Assembly: GCF_003384035.1 (NCBI RefSeq)
Contig: NZ_QQAK01000011.1
Span: 62,001-126,000, forward strand
Length of the DNA: 64,000 nt
Source of the DNA: Sporosarcina sp. BI001-red
Lineage (GTDB): Bacteria; Bacillota; Bacilli; Bacillales_A; Planococcaceae
Direction: 5' to 3'
The position numbers and the translations under genes are program-made. Below are positions 1 through 8,752 of the stretch, one piece after another (position 1 is the stretch's first letter; each line of letters begins with the position of its first letter). The notes under the pieces are model-generated. The model was not told the origin of the DNA. It did not search any database and was given only the letters and a program-made list of their open reading frames with translations.

Positions 1-542
1 TCCGTCCATCCGTAATCTACATCCTCCAATTCACGTAAAAAACGCACAGGCTGATTCAACGGTTCCCCATGAAGTTCCGTCACTTTCGCATGTTTGCCGA
101 CTAACCTCTGTAAACTCACGTTACCAAGCGTAACGATCAGTTCCGGTTGAACATTCGCAATTTCAAAATCGAGAACAGGTGCATGCGCAAGAATTTCATG
201 CTTTGTTGGAGGACGATTGTATTTACGCTCCGTCAACGTTCCGTCCCTTTCTTTTCTATGTCCATAGCGGTATGGTCGGCTTCTTACTGCACTTGTTATA
301 TAGACATCTTCCCTAGTGAGCCCAATGGAAGCAAGTGATTTCATAAGCTCTTTTCCCGCTCTTCCTGTAAACGGAATACCACCTTGTGCTTCCGTCTCTC
401 CAGGCGCTTCGCCAATTAACATCAATTTAGGATGACGGGGTCCTTCACCATACACAAATCCTTCCACAGGAAACCCTTCAATCCGTTTTTTCCCTATGTC
501 TGCAACAAACTCAGGAATTCTGAATGGACGAACCTCATTCAT
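1..542 (-). CDS. Uracil-DNA glycosylase family 4-like protein (3' end beyond window)
   Basis: The reverse strand reads open from an ATG at 542 (preceded by GAGGTG) to the window edge, giving the first 180 residues. The uracil-DNA glycosylase signature GEAPGE is at residues 44-49, followed by GIPFTGRAGKEL, and ITSAVRSRPY lies about 30 residues later. Family members remove uracil from DNA to start base excision repair. Odd feature: no cysteine appears in the visible part, although classical family 4 enzymes carry a 4Fe-4S cluster with ligands in the N-terminal region and near the position of SAVRSRP. It may be an Fe-S-free branch or a relative with changed specificity. The C-terminal HxGN-type motif is outside the window. 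Confidence 0.85.
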   Translation of the reverse strand, partial: MNEVRPFRIPEFVADIGKKRIEGFPVEGFVYGEGPRHPKLMLIGEAPGETEAQGGIPFTGRAGKELMKSLASIGLTREDVYITSAVRSRPYRYGHRKERDGTLTERKYNRPPTKHEILAHAPVLDFEIANVQPELIVTLGNVSLQRLVGKHAKVTELHGEPLNQPVRFLRELEDVDYGWT

Positions 543-638
543 GTGCTTCACCTCGACCTTTGCTTAATTTACTTAGTTCATGGAGCCTAAGCAATTCTCT
601 CTTTGTTATACGGTTTGAATACGAGAACGTTTCAAGTT

Positions 639-1514
639 TCAGTTCAAAACTTCCTCCATAGAGTAAGCAATTCGGATTCTTTTCGGTGTAAGAAAGATTT
701 CGTGATTGAAGACACCTTGTCCCCCTATAAAAAACTCTGTAGATTCATTTCTTTCTGCAATCCCCTCCAACTTTTCGAAAAGTTGGGGATCCTGTTCGAA
801 TGGGAGTGTCGTAGTCGCTGATAAAAGGAGCTTATCTGGTTTTAATCGTTGCACTAAGTATTCAATGGACGACAACTTAGGGGAAGGTCCAGCTGCAATC
901 GTTTGCCACCCGTGCATCATCGCTTGCAACAAAATGATATGCAACGGGATTTCATGTGTTTCGTTAGGCAAACAGCTCCCAAGTATGATTGGTGCCCCTT
1001 CTGCTAGATCAAAGTTTCTGCGAATCTGAACTAAGAAATCACGAATTACTAGACTAGTGATGGTTTCTTGGCTCTCGTCCCACTCTCCTCTTTCCCACAG
1101 TTCTCCGATTTCCAACATCAATGGCTGAATGGTATTGCTTAAAAAATTCTCCAATCCATAACGGTGATGGGCTTGCTTCAACAGTAGTAATAGACCTGAT
1201 TCATCATAATTAGACCCTTTCTCTAAAAGCTCTATTACGTATTCGCTTAGAGGCTGTTTAGGTACCGCTTCCAGCGTCTGTTGTGAGCGGAGTATGAGAA
1301 GAGCTTCTTTCAATGAATGACCTTTGTCTTTTAAACCACAGATTTTCATTAGTGTGGCAACATCTTCAAATGTGTACAATCTATAGCCATTTTCGTGACG
1401 TCTCGGGCATATAATTCCGTATCGATCTTCCCATTTACGAATAACTTGTCGGGACAAACCGGTCATCTCAGACACTTCTTTTACAAGAAGACCTTGTTCT
1501 TGTTTTGTTTTCAT
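639..1514 (-). CDS. litR: LitR/CarH-like MerR regulator with cobalamin-binding fold
   Basis: This 291-residue protein has an N-terminal MerR-type winged helix (about residues 8-75, with SRQVIRKWEDRYG and NGYRLYTFED). A helical cap domain follows (about 90-165) and then a Rossmann-like B12-binding domain (about 172-290). LitR and CarH use adenosylcobalamin as a light sensor: in the dark they hold promoters shut, and light releases them. Here the lower-ligand motif is present as E185-T-H187-E-I-P, and a GG pair occurs in FFIGGQG. The cap motif Wx9EH is changed to W140-x9-E150-T151. It is divergent from the carotenoid operon, which supports a role in controlling it. The gene name is by analogy; B12 binding is untested. 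Confidence 0.8.
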   Translation of the reverse strand: MKTKQEQGLLVKEVSEMTGLSRQVIRKWEDRYGIICPRRHENGYRLYTFEDVATLMKICGLKDKGHSLKEALLILRSQQTLEAVPKQPLSEYVIELLEKGSNYDESGLLLLLKQAHHRYGLENFLSNTIQPLMLEIGELWERGEWDESQETITSLVIRDFLVQIRRNFDLAEGAPIILGSCLPNETHEIPLHIILLQAMMHGWQTIAAGPSPKLSSIEYLVQRLKPDKLLLSATTTLPFEQDPQLFEKLEGIAERNESTEFFIGGQGVFNHEIFLTPKRIRIAYSMEEVLN

Positions 1515-1562
1515 TGTTCAGTGCCTCTTTCCTTAAGGAGATCATCAGGACTTTCTATATCT

Positions 1563-1640
1563 CTGACATTATCCTTTCGATCCCCAAACGTTGTACAAAC
1601 ATAACGCGTGTACAATGTTTAAAATCATGTATAATGGGAA
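1563..1640. promoter_or_regulatory. Divergent litR/crt promoter region with TGTACA boxes
   Basis: On the plus strand a perfect TATAAT lies at 1630-1635, and TGTACA at 1609-1614 sits 15 bp upstream, in the -35 position for crtN. On the minus strand GATAAT (1573-1568) has a second TGTACA (1597-1592) 18 bp upstream, in the -35 position for the regulator gene. So each divergent promoter appears to carry one TGTACA box. Another TGTACA is at 1676-1681 in the crtN leader. CarH-type repressors are known to recognise TnTACA-like repeats, so these are good operator candidates. This is inference from position and sequence. Confidence 0.55.
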
Positions 1641-1746
1641 TAAAATACTTAATTTAAGATATTCCTAGAATGTATTGTACAATCTTATCACAAAACCTTA
1701 TACAAGTAAACGATTTGTTATTTTAAAGAGAATTGGGGAGATCCAT

Positions 1747-3267
1747 TTGAAAAAAAGCGTTATTGTCATAGGAGCTGGTGTAGCTGGACTAGCGAGTGCA
1801 TGTCGATTACAGCATGCCGGGTACGATGTCACACTGTACGAAAAAGAATCCTTACCTGGAGGAAAGATGCATAGAATTCAACAGGACGGTTATCAGTTCG
1901 ACTTAGGTCCAACCATTGTAATGATGCCTGAACTCTATCGCGAAGTATTTCAAGTGTGTGGTGTTGATCCAGATAATTACATACCGATGCGGCGCCTAGA
2001 TCCGATGTATAGCGTATTCTTCGGTGATCAGCCGGAAGACCATTATGAAATTAGCTCCGACTTAATAGAATTGACAAAAACACTAGAGTCTTTCGGGGAT
2101 GAGGATGCGCAAGGCTTCCTAGAATACTTACAAGTAATCTATAAGCGTTTCCTTGTTGCTAAAGAACATTTTCTTCAAAAACCTTTCCGTAAACCTTCGG
2201 ACTTCTATAACCCTGCAATGTTGAGACAAGGACTTAAATTAAAGACCTTTGATAACGCAGATACATTCATCAGTAAATACATTAAAAACGAACGGCTTAA
2301 ACAAATGATTAGTTTTCAGACGTTGTACATCGGCGTTTCCCCTTACAGTGGCCCATCACTCTATACAATGATTCCAATGATTGAGTTCCTCTATGGCGTC
2401 TGGTTCATTGAAGGCGGGATGCACACTATGGCTCAATCCCTTGAGCGGTTATTTAAAGAATTAGGTGGCAGTATCCATTATAATTCACCCGTTGACGAGA
2501 TCGTGATTGAAAACGGTCAAGCGTCAGGTATTCGTTTGAACGGCAAAATCATCTCATCAGACTATGTGATGTGTAATGCGGATTTCCCTTATGCCATGAA
2601 AAATCTTGTCAAAGAACCAAAGGCAAAAGGCAAATACACCGATAAGAAGATTGATAATATGAAATATTCATGTTCCTGTTTCCTGATGTATCTCGGAATG
2701 AACAAAAAATATGAAGAAGTCCCAAATGCCCATAACTTCATCTTCAACGAAGAGCTTGAACGTAACTTGAGCGATATCTTTTCTGGGAAGCGTCTCGACA
2801 CTGCCTCATTCTATGTCTACATCGGTTCTAAGCTCGATCCAAGTCTTGCACCTGAAGGAAAAGATGGACTCTACATACTCGTTCCCGTGTCAGACAAATC
2901 TTGTTCACAGTATGAATGGAATGATGAAACCATCCAGCACTATCGGGGTTATATATTAGATGCACTGGAAAAAATCAAAGGCTTTGAAAACGTTAAACAG
3001 GAAATCGTGTCTGAATCGTATATGACACCACCTGATTTTGAACAACGTTTTAACGCATATAACGGTGCTACTTTCGGTCTTCAACCGACGCTCTCCCAAA
3101 GTAATCATATGCGCCCGCAAAGTAAAGCTACTCATTGTGAAAACCTTTACTTCACAGGAAGCAGTACACACCCTGGGGCTGGTGTTCCAATCGTCTTATT
3201 GTCCGCACGCATTGCCACGGAAGAACTATTGCATGACGACAAAGGAATCCTATTCCACACCCGCTGA
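1747..3267 (+). CDS. crtN: 4,4'-diapophytoene (dehydrosqualene) desaturase CrtN
   Basis: The enzyme desaturates the colourless C30 carotene 4,4'-diapophytoene stepwise to yellow 4,4'-diaponeurosporene (or further), with FAD. With the TTG start at 1747 it is 506 residues, normal for CrtN. An in-frame ATG at 1675 lies in the leader, while TTG is preceded by TTGGGGAG at good spacing and places the FAD-binding GAGVAG at residues 9-14. The C-terminal motif TGSSTHPGAGVPIVL is typical of CrtN rather than CrtP. It is the first gene of the crt operon, 14 bp from crtM. The CrtN/CrtP assignment rests on these motifs. Confidence 0.9.
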   Translation: MKKSVIVIGAGVAGLASACRLQHAGYDVTLYEKESLPGGKMHRIQQDGYQFDLGPTIVMMPELYREVFQVCGVDPDNYIPMRRLDPMYSVFFGDQPEDHYEISSDLIELTKTLESFGDEDAQGFLEYLQVIYKRFLVAKEHFLQKPFRKPSDFYNPAMLRQGLKLKTFDNADTFISKYIKNERLKQMISFQTLYIGVSPYSGPSLYTMIPMIEFLYGVWFIEGGMHTMAQSLERLFKELGGSIHYNSPVDEIVIENGQASGIRLNGKIISSDYVMCNADFPYAMKNLVKEPKAKGKYTDKKIDNMKYSCSCFLMYLGMNKKYEEVPNAHNFIFNEELERNLSDIFSGKRLDTASFYVYIGSKLDPSLAPEGKDGLYILVPVSDKSCSQYEWNDETIQHYRGYILDALEKIKGFENVKQEIVSESYMTPPDFEQRFNAYNGATFGLQPTLSQSNHMRPQSKATHCENLYFTGSSTHPGAGVPIVLLSARIATEELLHDDKGILFHTR

Positions 3268-3281
3268 AAGGGGGACTTTTC

Positions 3282-4139
3282 ATGACTACTCACCTGTCTG
3301 TCCAAGACGATTTTGCGTATTGTGAACAGATTATTAAACGACACTCGAAAAGTTTTTACTACGCATTTTCAAGACTTCCCGAGGAGAAAGCCCAAGCTGT
3401 CTATGCAATTTATGCATTTTGCAGGACGGCAGATGACAGCGTCGATGAAAACCGCGAAGGGATCGCCCAATTAATAGCGTTGGATAACTTAACAGACGAA
3501 CTTAACCGCTTTACCCGAAGACAAGAAATCGATCATCCCTTGTGGCGTGCTTTACGAGTTGTCTTTAACACGTATGACATGGATCTTGAACCATTTTATG
3601 ACCAAATCAAAGGTCAACGTATGGACATCTCTTTTTCCACTCCTCAAACGCTTGATGATGTTGAAACGTATAGCTATTACGTAGCGGGTTCAGTTGGTAG
3701 AATGCTCTTACCTATCATCGCTTCAGATTCTACTCGAGATTGTACCGATGCCGCAGTCAGTCTAGGTGTTGCTATGCAATTGACGAATATTTTAAGAGAT
3801 ATAGGAGAAGACTATCGCGAGAAAGGTAGGATCTATCTTCCAGCAGATGAACTTCAGCGAGTAGGATACCACGCGGACCAGTTGGCGAGTGCTCAGATTA
3901 CAGATAGTTTCATTCAAGTGTGGGAGCTATTGGCCAATCGTGCTGAACACCTATACGAAGAGTTTCTTGGGCTTATATCAGAGTTTGACAAAGACAGTCA
4001 ATTTGCCGTTCTCGCTTCCGCACAGGTTTATCGTGGGATTTTAACGAGTGTCCGGCAAAATAACTATGATTGCTTCGCTCGGAAAAACTTCGTAACTAAA
4101 CGGGAAATGATCCGAATTTTAGCTGATTCGATTGTATGA
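3282..4139 (+). CDS. crtM: 4,4'-diapophytoene (dehydrosqualene) synthase CrtM
   Basis: CrtM joins two farnesyl diphosphates head-to-head into 4,4'-diapophytoene, the first committed step of C30 carotenoids. The 285-residue protein has both aspartate-rich magnesium/diphosphate motifs of the squalene/phytoene synthase family: DDSVDE at 51-56 and DIGED at 173-177 within [32 protein letters not shown] near residue 21 is also typical. A Shine-Dalgarno AAAGGGGG precedes the ATG. It lies between crtN and crtP and is co-transcribed with them by appearance. A squalene synthase role is less likely given the crt context. Confidence 0.92.
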   Translation: MTTHLSVQDDFAYCEQIIKRHSKSFYYAFSRLPEEKAQAVYAIYAFCRTADDSVDENREGIAQLIALDNLTDELNRFTRRQEIDHPLWRALRVVFNTYDMDLEPFYDQIKGQRMDISFSTPQTLDDVETYSYYVAGSVGRMLLPIIASDSTRDCTDAAVSLGVAMQLTNILRDIGEDYREKGRIYLPADELQRVGYHADQLASAQITDSFIQVWELLANRAEHLYEEFLGLISEFDKDSQFAVLASAQVYRGILTSVRQNNYDCFARKNFVTKREMIRILADSIV

Positions 4140-4170
4140 AAAGAATCTTGGAAAGAAGGAAGATACGCGT

Positions 4171-5676
4171 ATGACGACTCCTAACAAATCCGTAATCGTT
4201 ATCGGTGGAGGCCTTGGAGGCTTATCTGCCGCTATTTCCCTCGCACAAAACGGATACTCTGTTTCTTTATATGAAAAAAATACGCATTTAGGCGGAAAAC
4301 TGAACCGTCTTGAGCAGGACGGCTTCGGCTTTGATCTCGGACCGTCCATTTTAACGATGCCACATATTTTCGAAAGATTATTCCGTGGTAGCAAAAAGCG
4401 CATGATGGATTATGTCCCTATGACTCGTCTCAGTCGTGAGTGGCGCTCTTTCTTTCCAGACGGTACAGTTTTAGATTTGTATGGAGATCTCCGTTTAATG
4501 GAAAGAGGAAACCCATCACTTACTCGTGATGATATTAAAGAGTATTATTCATTTTTGACGTACGCAAAGCGACTCTATGACACGACGGAAGATGGCTATT
4601 TCGCCGAAGGGCTTGATACGACAAAAGAAGTGCTAGCGCATCATGGGGTCCTATCTTCTTTAAAAGGATTTGACCTTACGTCGACAATGTATGAAGCGAT
4701 TTCAAAACGAATCAGCGACCCGCATTTACGAGATATGCTTTCTTATTTTATCAAATACGTAGGTTCTTCCCCTTACGAGGCTCCCGCAGTTCTCAATATG
4801 ATGATCTACATGCAGCACGTTCAAGGCTGTTGGTACGTCCCGGGCGGTATGCATAAATTAGCTGAAGGATTAACAAAACTCGCTGTTGAGGCTGGGGTTC
4901 AATTACATACAGGTATGGGTGTCATCCGTGCACACACTAGTAAGGATAAGCAAATCACTGGTGTTGAACTAGAAGATGGCTCTTTGAAGTCGGCCGACTA
5001 CTATGTATCGAATATGGAAGTGATTCCATTTTATAAAAATATGGTGGACGTAGATAAAAAATTTGTTCGTAAGTTGGAAAAGAAGTTTGAACCATCTAGC
5101 TCTGGTCTCGTGGTACATCTAGGAGTGAGCAAGACGTATCCCTTCTTAAATCACCATAACTTCTTCTTTTCGGAGAATTTGCATGAACAAATGGATAAAG
5201 TTTTCAAGAAACATGAGTTACCGGATGATCCAACGCTTTACGTTGTCAACACGAACAAAACCGATCCATCTCAAGCGCCTCCTGGTCACGAAAACTTAAA
5301 GATTTTACCTCATATCCCTTATATACAGGACAATCCATTTACAAAGGATGACTACTTAAAATTAGAAGCACGCGTTCTTAATAAGTTGGAACGGATGGGC
5401 TTACATGGATTACGTGAAAACATCGTGACACGTGATGTATGGACTCCGCATGATATCGAGCGTACTTATGGATCTGATCGTGGAGCAATTTATGGCACAG
5501 TTTCTGATAAAAAGAAAAACAACGGGTTTAAACACAAAAAACAGAGCGAACTATACGACAACCTTTACTTTGTGGGAGGTACCGTGAATCCTGGGGGGGG
5601 CATGCCAATGGTAACACTGAGCGGACAACAGGTGAGCCATAAAATTGTGAATCGCGACAGGTCTCGGAAAAGATGA
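4171..5676 (+). CDS. crtP: 4,4'-diaponeurosporene oxygenase CrtP (CrtNb)
   Basis: This CrtN-related FAD enzyme oxidises the terminal methyl group of 4,4'-diaponeurosporene toward the aldehyde or acid. The start at 4171 follows GAAGGAAG by eight bases and gives 501 residues. An upstream in-frame ATG at 4132 overlaps the end of crtM and lacks a ribosome binding site. The dinucleotide motif [10 protein letters not shown] is near the N-terminus, and the C-terminal [20 protein letters not shown] matches CrtP rather than CrtN. No aldehyde dehydrogenase gene, which S. aureus needs to make the carboxylate, is present nearby, so it is supplied elsewhere or the product differs. Confidence 0.88.
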   Translation: MTTPNKSVIVIGGGLGGLSAAISLAQNGYSVSLYEKNTHLGGKLNRLEQDGFGFDLGPSILTMPHIFERLFRGSKKRMMDYVPMTRLSREWRSFFPDGTVLDLYGDLRLMERGNPSLTRDDIKEYYSFLTYAKRLYDTTEDGYFAEGLDTTKEVLAHHGVLSSLKGFDLTSTMYEAISKRISDPHLRDMLSYFIKYVGSSPYEAPAVLNMMIYMQHVQGCWYVPGGMHKLAEGLTKLAVEAGVQLHTGMGVIRAHTSKDKQITGVELEDGSLKSADYYVSNMEVIPFYKNMVDVDKKFVRKLEKKFEPSSSGLVVHLGVSKTYPFLNHHNFFFSENLHEQMDKVFKKHELPDDPTLYVVNTNKTDPSQAPPGHENLKILPHIPYIQDNPFTKDDYLKLEARVLNKLERMGLHGLRENIVTRDVWTPHDIERTYGSDRGAIYGTVSDKKKNNGFKHKKQSELYDNLYFVGGTVNPGGGMPMVTLSGQQVSHKIVNRDRSRKR

Positions 5677-5728
5677 TAGAAAAAAGGTTAGCGATAGCAA
5701 CAGTGCGCTTTAGGGAGGGGGATTTCTG

Positions 5729-6856
5729 GTGTTAGTCGTACTTTTCGTACTTGCCTCAGTGATTTCAGTACTCGGTCTTTTAAGCGGAATGCTCATGTTT
5801 TGGAGATATCCGGTTCCCTCTTCTGAGGGTTCTCGCAACATGCAATATCCATCTATCGTCTCCATTATAATCCCAGCCCGTAATGAAGAACAACGGATCG
5901 TTCCATTACTAGAGTCTTTATATAGTCAACAAGGTGTTTCGTTTGAAACGATTGTAATTGACGATGATAGTGAAGACCGGACAAGCGAGGTAGCCCGCTC
6001 GTTCAATGCACGTGTCATTCGAAATACTGAACCGGAAGATGGCTGGATCGGTAAATCAGCCGCATGTTGGGCAGGCGCTCAGGCAGCAAAAGGAAAGCTT
6101 CTCCTGTTTATGGATGCAGATACAGCATTCGAGGATTCGTATAGCTTACTGCGTTATGTGAACGCCTATGAAAAAATGGGGGGCACAGGCATTCTATCCC
6201 TTCAACCGTACCATCAGATTAAACAAGTTTACGAAAACGCTTCAACCATTTTCAATATTATTGTCATGGCGGGCATGAATGTATTCACGCCATTGGGTGA
6301 ACGGCTTAAAAGTGCAGGATCATTTGGGCCAAGCATTCTGTGTAATCGTACTGACTATGATGTCTCTGGTGGTCACGAGGGGATTCGCGGGGCAGTCATG
6401 GATGACTTAGCACTCGGTGAAGCCTTCCAAGTTCAAGGTCTTCCTGTACGTTGCTACGCAGGACGCGGACTTATACATTTCCGCATGTATCCGGAAGGCT
6501 TCCATCAGTTGCTCGAAGGGTGGACAAAGAACTTTGGGACCGCTTCAAAATCTACCCATCCATTCGTAATGACGCTCGTTAACCTATGGATTACAGGCGG
6601 ATTTGTGACTCCTGCTCTGCTCGCACTTTCCAGCCTATTCGGTTCTGCTGGGTGGATTTGGATTTCCGGGATACTTTATCTGCTGAATGTTATAGTGATG
6701 GCGTGGCTGGCACGAAGGACCGGTAATTTCTCATGGTGGGTTTTCCCGTTATATCCTGTTTTATTACTCTTCTTCACCGTTATTTTTATGTATTCCCTCT
6801 ATTTAACTCATATTCGCAAAACGGTCAAATGGCGCGGACGTGACGTACAAGTATAA
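5729..6856 (+). CDS. crtQ: Family 2 glycosyltransferase CrtQ
   Basis: By family, CrtQ attaches a sugar to the C30 carotenoid carboxylate at the membrane. The 375-residue protein starts with a hydrophobic anchor (about 1-25). It then has a GT-A domain with SIIIPARNEEQRI, VIDDDSEDRTSE and the metal/nucleotide site LFMDADT, and ends with two to three membrane segments (about 275-360). The GTG start at 5729 is supported by a strong GGGAGGGGG seven bases upstream. It lies 52 bp after crtP and 24 bp before crtO, in the S. aureus-like gene set. The exact acceptor could differ from staphyloxanthin biosynthesis. Confidence 0.85.
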   Translation: MLVVLFVLASVISVLGLLSGMLMFWRYPVPSSEGSRNMQYPSIVSIIIPARNEEQRIVPLLESLYSQQGVSFETIVIDDDSEDRTSEVARSFNARVIRNTEPEDGWIGKSAACWAGAQAAKGKLLLFMDADTAFEDSYSLLRYVNAYEKMGGTGILSLQPYHQIKQVYENASTIFNIIVMAGMNVFTPLGERLKSAGSFGPSILCNRTDYDVSGGHEGIRGAVMDDLALGEAFQVQGLPVRCYAGRGLIHFRMYPEGFHQLLEGWTKNFGTASKSTHPFVMTLVNLWITGGFVTPALLALSSLFGSAGWIWISGILYLLNVIVMAWLARRTGNFSWWVFPLYPVLLLFFTVIFMYSLYLTHIRKTVKWRGRDVQV

Positions 6857-6880
6857 TCAGACTGTCGAGGTGATTCAGAA

Positions 6881-7393
6881 ATGCCTTTTATTGAATTACC
6901 AATCGTTTGGGTTGTCCTGTTAGATGCTGTTGCATGGACATTTTTTCATCTTGCAATTTCATTCTGGACCGTTCGAATCTCTTTCAACTGGTTCGTCCGT
7001 CACGAACGTCTATTCCATACTTTTCGTTTTGAGCGACAAGGTGATTTGTGGCAACAATTCTTTCGAGTAAAACGATGGAAACAGCTCATTCCAGACGGTA
7101 CGATGTTCATCAAAAATGGATATAACAAACAGTCGCTTCACGGGAATGACCTATCGTCTTTGGATGAATTCATCATTGAATCCAGAAGAGCTGAATTGAC
7201 TCATTGGCTGTCGATTATTCCTGCAGCACTTTTCTTTCTTTGGAACCCTTTGTGGGCAAGCTGGTTGAATGTTGCGTATGCGGTTCTATTCAACGGGCCG
7301 ATTATTATTGCTCAACGGTATAATCGCCCGCGTCTTGAACGGTTGGTTGCCAGAAAACGAAACAAGCCCCAAGCGGAATCATTCATCCGCTAA
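6881..7393 (+). CDS. crtO: Glycosyl-4,4'-diaponeurosporenoate acyltransferase CrtO
   Basis: CrtO esterifies the sugar of the glycosylated C30 carotenoid with a fatty acid, the last step of staphyloxanthin-type pigment synthesis. The 170-residue protein is a short integral membrane protein: hydrophobic segments lie around residues 5-28 and 108-140, with a polar stretch containing RFERQGDLWQQFFRVKRWK and IPDGTMFIKNGY between them, typical of the CrtO family. It follows crtQ directly and is the last gene of the operon. The terminator stem begins inside its final codons. Family identity is from overall pattern, without alignment. Confidence 0.82.
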   Translation: MPFIELPIVWVVLLDAVAWTFFHLAISFWTVRISFNWFVRHERLFHTFRFERQGDLWQQFFRVKRWKQLIPDGTMFIKNGYNKQSLHGNDLSSLDEFIIESRRAELTHWLSIIPAALFFLWNPLWASWLNVAYAVLFNGPIIIAQRYNRPRLERLVARKRNKPQAESFIR

Positions 7394-7407
7394 GGGGCTT
7401 TTTTTTA
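7364..7407 (+). terminator. Terminator of the crt operon
   Basis: AAGCCCC-AAGCGGA (7364-7377) pairs with TCCGCTAAGGGGCTT (7386-7400), followed by a run of eight or nine T. The left arm and the loop encode the end of CrtO, and the stop codon TAA (7391-7393) is in the right arm. Confidence 0.88.
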
Positions 7408-7423
7408 ATCCTCAACCGAGGTG

Positions 7424-8659
7424 TTATTCAAGTTCCATTTGTTTCGTTTCTGTCCCTAAAAATACAACTGCAAGGACACCTATTAAAATAGCACCGCAGA
7501 AAATACCGAATATCTGTCCGAATCCGTAACCAGCTGTTAGCATGGATCCCACTAATAGCGGACCAAAGATTCCTCCGATACGACCAATCCCTGCAGCCAT
7601 CCCAGTCCCCGTCCCTCGAATTGAAGTAGGATATTGTTCAGGTGAATACGCGTATAGCGCACCCCATGCACCTAAGTTGAAGAACGATAGCAGTGCACCA
7701 AACAATAGCAGCATCGCTAGCGTGTCTGCATTTCCAAATGCAAACGCACTTAGCGCTGTCCCAACTAAGTAGGTCGAGAGGACAAACTTTCGTCCAGTTC
7801 GTTCAATTAGCCAGGCTGCTGAGAAATAGCCAGGCAGCTGAGCAAGTGTCATCAGCAAGACGTAGCCAAAAGTTTTGATCATTGCGAAGCCTTTAATGAC
7901 CATAACGCTAGGTAACCATAAAAACATTCCATAATAAGAGAAAACCACTGTAAACCAAACAATCCAAAGCATTAATGTGCGTCTTCTATAAGGCTTTGCC
8001 CATAGAGCCGCCAACTTTTCACCGATCGATTGTTTCTTGACACTAGCTTCTACAAACTTCGGCGAGTCTGGTAAGTTGCGGCGTAAATAAATCGCGTAAA
8101 ATGCAGGTAATGCCGTGATGACGAGTGCCGCTCTCCAGCCGAACGTTGGAATGACGAAATATGCAATCAATGCAGCGATGAGCCAACCCGCTGCCCAGAA
8201 GCTCTCCAATAGCACAACGATTCGTCCCCGTTCCTTTGCTTCTACACTTTCTGAAACTAATGTAGATGCAACCGGTAGCTCTCCCCCGAGTCCAGCCCCA
8301 ACGAAAAATCTTAGTATGAGAAATGCTGCAAGAGTCGTTGTAAATGCAGATAAACCGCTTGCCACCGAGAATAATACGAGTGTTAACATAAACACTTGTT
8401 TTCTTCCGATCCTGTCAGCTAATAGTCCAAATCCAATCGCACCGAACATCATTCCTAATGAGTTGATACTTCCAACCCACCCAATCGCTGCGGGCGCCAG
8501 ATTCCACTCCACTGCAATTGCAGCAATCACGAATGATAGGATTCCTACATCCATTGCATCAAACATCCAGCCCGTTCCTGATATTACTAGTAATTTGTTA
8601 CGAGAAATTGTCTGCGTCTTCTGAGGTTTTGAAGCTGCACGCTCCATAGATTTTGCCAT
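7424..8659 (-). CDS. MFS transporter, NaiP/aromatic acid:H+ symporter type
   Basis: A 411-residue, 12-segment major facilitator. It has the GWMFDAMDVGILSFV opening typical of the sugar/aromatic-acid branch, loop motif GLLADRIGRK, and ELPVASTLVSE with RGRIVVLLESFW in the first half. It resembles Bacillus niacin permease NaiP (YceI) more than drug pumps, but the substrate cannot be fixed from sequence. ATG at 8659 has GGGAG eight bases upstream; an upstream in-frame start at 8713 overlaps the promoter and is unlikely. The gene is convergent with crtO and has its own promoter with an operator-like palindrome. Confidence 0.75.
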   Translation of the reverse strand: MAKSMERAASKPQKTQTISRNKLLVISGTGWMFDAMDVGILSFVIAAIAVEWNLAPAAIGWVGSINSLGMMFGAIGFGLLADRIGRKQVFMLTLVLFSVASGLSAFTTTLAAFLILRFFVGAGLGGELPVASTLVSESVEAKERGRIVVLLESFWAAGWLIAALIAYFVIPTFGWRAALVITALPAFYAIYLRRNLPDSPKFVEASVKKQSIGEKLAALWAKPYRRRTLMLWIVWFTVVFSYYGMFLWLPSVMVIKGFAMIKTFGYVLLMTLAQLPGYFSAAWLIERTGRKFVLSTYLVGTALSAFAFGNADTLAMLLLFGALLSFFNLGAWGALYAYSPEQYPTSIRGTGTGMAAGIGRIGGIFGPLLVGSMLTAGYGFGQIFGIFCGAILIGVLAVVFLGTETKQMELE

Positions 8660-8688
8660 TGTCTTTTCTCCCATTCTGCCTAAATTAC

Positions 8689-8733
8689 TGTCATGACACA
8701 TGTCATTATACAATTAGTTAGAGTTATGGTAAA
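8689..8733 (-). promoter_or_regulatory. Promoter and palindromic operator of the NaiP-like gene
   Basis: On the minus strand TTTACC (8733-8728) and a perfect TATAAT (8710-8705) are spaced 17 bp. Immediately downstream are overlapping inverted repeats: TGACA/TGTCA at 8694-8705 and the perfect TGTCATGACA at 8689-8698. Their position over the start-site region suits a repressor. No regulator is encoded next to it. Confidence 0.6.
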
Positions 8734-8752
8734 GAGCAATTTAGAATCCGCT

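Noticed and set aside
1675-1746. Longer CrtN start at ATG 1675
   Set aside because: It lies in the leader, overlaps a TGTACA box, has no Shine-Dalgarno, and adds residues before the FAD motif not typical for CrtN.
8115-8624. 169-residue plus-strand open frame inside the NaiP-like gene
   Set aside because: It is the antisense shadow of a clear transporter, has no ribosome binding site and low-complexity Ser/Asn/Pro content.
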